From NCBI GenBank assembly GCA_900546435.1, contig URCQ01000036.1, positions 1-13,715 of the forward strand: a stretch of 13,715 bases of DNA, given 5' to 3'. Position 1 is the stretch's first letter. Each line of letters begins with the position of its first letter. The position numbers were made by a program, and so were the translations under genes. The stretch is from an uncultured Pseudobutyrivibrio sp. (GTDB lineage Bacteria > Bacillota > Clostridia > Lachnospirales > Lachnospiraceae). The notes below the pieces were generated by a model, which worked only from the letters and a program-made list of their open reading frames with translations, searched no databases and was not told the DNA's origin. Shown here one piece after another: positions 12,901 to 13,715 of this stretch.

Positions 12901-13715
12901 ATGAAGAAAAATTGGAAAAAAGGTCTGGTTCTTCTACTTGCTTTTTGCGTGGCATGGAGTGCTGGCGGTTTGCAAAATGTATATGCCAAGTCATTAGAAG
13001 AAATCCGACAGGAACAATTAGAAAACAAAAAGAAAAAAGATGCCGTGGAGAGCGAGAAACAGGATGCGCAAAAGGTCGTAGATGATCTGCAGGATCAGGC
13101 AGATGATCTGGGAGCAACCTACAATTCTTACAATAAGCGTTTGCAGAGCGTCAACAAAGAGATTTCTGATACGGAGGATGCCATCGCGTCAACGACGGCG
13201 AGCATCAGCCAGCTGGAAAAGGAGCTTGAAGAAGCAAAAGAAGCCGAGGCAGAGCAGTACGAAGGTATGAAGACGCGCATTCAGTATATGTATGAGAATG
13301 GAACGCAGTCACTTTTCGTTTCTCTGTTAGAGAGTGGTTCGATGGTAGAATTTTTGCAGAAGGCAGAGTATGTATCTGCGATCACATCTTACGACCGCAA
13401 GATGATGAATACTTATGCAAAGCTTCAGACATCCATTCAGGAAAAGTCGGCATCGTTAAGCGAAAAAAAGACAGAGCTGTCTGCTTATAATGATACGCTT
13501 TCTGCAAAGCAGGACGAATTAGACGGTCTTGTCAACGATGCGGGAAGTGCCTACAGTGCGAAAAAGGGAGAAGTCTCAGCCGCACAGATGTCTGTGGAAG
13601 AATACGAAGCAAAGATTCAGGAATTTCGCGATAATGAGGCGGCTTTAGAGGGACAGGCTGCAGCAGCACAGGCGGCGATTGCGCAGCAGATTCTCGCGCA
13701 GCAACAGCAACAACA
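12901..13715 (+). CDS. secreted coiled-coil cell-wall protein, PcsB/CwlO-like (partial, 3' end outside window)
   Basis: The frame is open from the ATG to the window end (271 codons plus 2 nt, no stop), so the C terminus is missing. A signal peptide (M-K-K-N-W-K-K-G, hydrophobic core, likely cut after V-Y-A near residue 30) leads into long heptad-type coiled coils (about 32-125 and 165-255) rich in Lys, Glu, Gln and Ala. Between them lies the hallmark hairpin I-Q-Y-M-Y-E-N-G-T-Q-S-L-F and L-E-S-G-S-M-V-E-F-L, as in the PcsB/CwlO/EnvC N-terminal family, which partners with FtsEX to activate peptidoglycan hydrolysis at division or elongation. The missing part probably carries a hydrolase domain (NlpC/P60, CHAP or M23), followed or preceded by the Ala/Gln-rich linker that starts at about residue 250. 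The ribosome binding site is weak (AAGAG). An in-frame stop at 12892 rules out an upstream start. Confidence 0.88.
   Translation, partial: MKKNWKKGLVLLLAFCVAWSAGGLQNVYAKSLEEIRQEQLENKKKKDAVESEKQDAQKVVDDLQDQADDLGATYNSYNKRLQSVNKEISDTEDAIASTTASISQLEKELEEAKEAEAEQYEGMKTRIQYMYENGTQSLFVSLLESGSMVEFLQKAEYVSAITSYDRKMMNTYAKLQTSIQEKSASLSEKKTELSAYNDTLSAKQDELDGLVNDAGSAYSAKKGEVSAAQMSVEEYEAKIQEFRDNEAALEGQAAAAQAAIAQQILAQQQQQ
13693..13715 (+). repeat. CAG/CAA glutamine codon run
   Basis: Consecutive CAG/CAA codons encode a glutamine run at the start of a low-complexity Ala/Gln linker. It is cut by the window end, so its full length is unknown. Confidence 0.6.

Noticed and set aside
1..13715. CRISPR arrays, insertion sequences, phage genes or toxin-antitoxin pairs
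   Set aside because: No spaced direct repeats, transposase-like frames, terminal inverted repeats or small gene pairs of that type were seen.

Overview
The window looks like a chromosomal housekeeping stretch from a low-to-moderate-GC Firmicute, most likely a clostridium of the Lachnospiraceae type. The signs are strong AGGAGG-type ribosome binding sites on nearly every gene, tRNA genes with no encoded CCA, hairpin plus T-run terminators, and protein families common in that group (LemA next to a glycine-tailed DUF2207 protein, a YtrA/GntR-controlled ABC exporter, a PcsB-like coiled-coil cell-wall protein). Genus and species cannot be told from the sequence alone. I see no insertion sequence, phage gene, CRISPR array or resistance island.

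Layout. Positions 1-220 hold tRNA-Gln(UUG) and tRNA-Lys(UUU) followed by a strong terminator. From about 261 a forward transcription unit starts at an extended -10 promoter. It carries a PAS-GAF-GGDEF diguanylate cyclase candidate, a LemA family protein, a secreted/membrane DUF2207 protein with a glycine-rich tail, and a DUF2804 family protein, and it ends at a terminator near 5280-5320. That terminator can also serve the converging unit. On the reverse strand, from about 8671 down to 5333, lies a compact three-gene unit: GntR-family repressor, ABC ATPase and large permease. Its genes overlap, and a 20-bp palindrome sits on the promoter. A second reverse-strand unit, a small single-pass membrane protein at 8731-8973, ends in its own terminator and diverges from thyA.

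Forward from about 9060 runs thyA - folA(DHFR) - ilvB - ilvN, tightly packed: gaps are 29, 6 and 12 nt when the best ATG starts are used. It joins thymidylate/folate metabolism with the first step of branched-chain amino acid synthesis. ThyA oxidises methylene-tetrahydrofolate to dihydrofolate and DHFR reduces it back, so the first two genes form a closed cycle. IlvB and IlvN form one holoenzyme (acetohydroxyacid synthase). No T-box or attenuator leader precedes ilvB. After ilvN a TTGACA promoter drives a secreted coiled-coil PcsB/CwlO-like protein that runs off the window end.

Most noteworthy: the acetohydroxyacid synthase large subunit carries a four-cysteine insertion (C-X6-C-X3-C-X6-C) directly after the active-site mobile region. 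It also has Met where the family normally has the substrate-selecting Trp. Other points are a cysteine-rich PAS domain in the GGDEF protein, a duplicated Shine-Dalgarno segment ahead of that gene, a clear GntR operator candidate, and the GGDEF-LemA-DUF2207-DUF2804 neighbourhood, whose function is unknown. I did not find strong evidence for a wholly new system.
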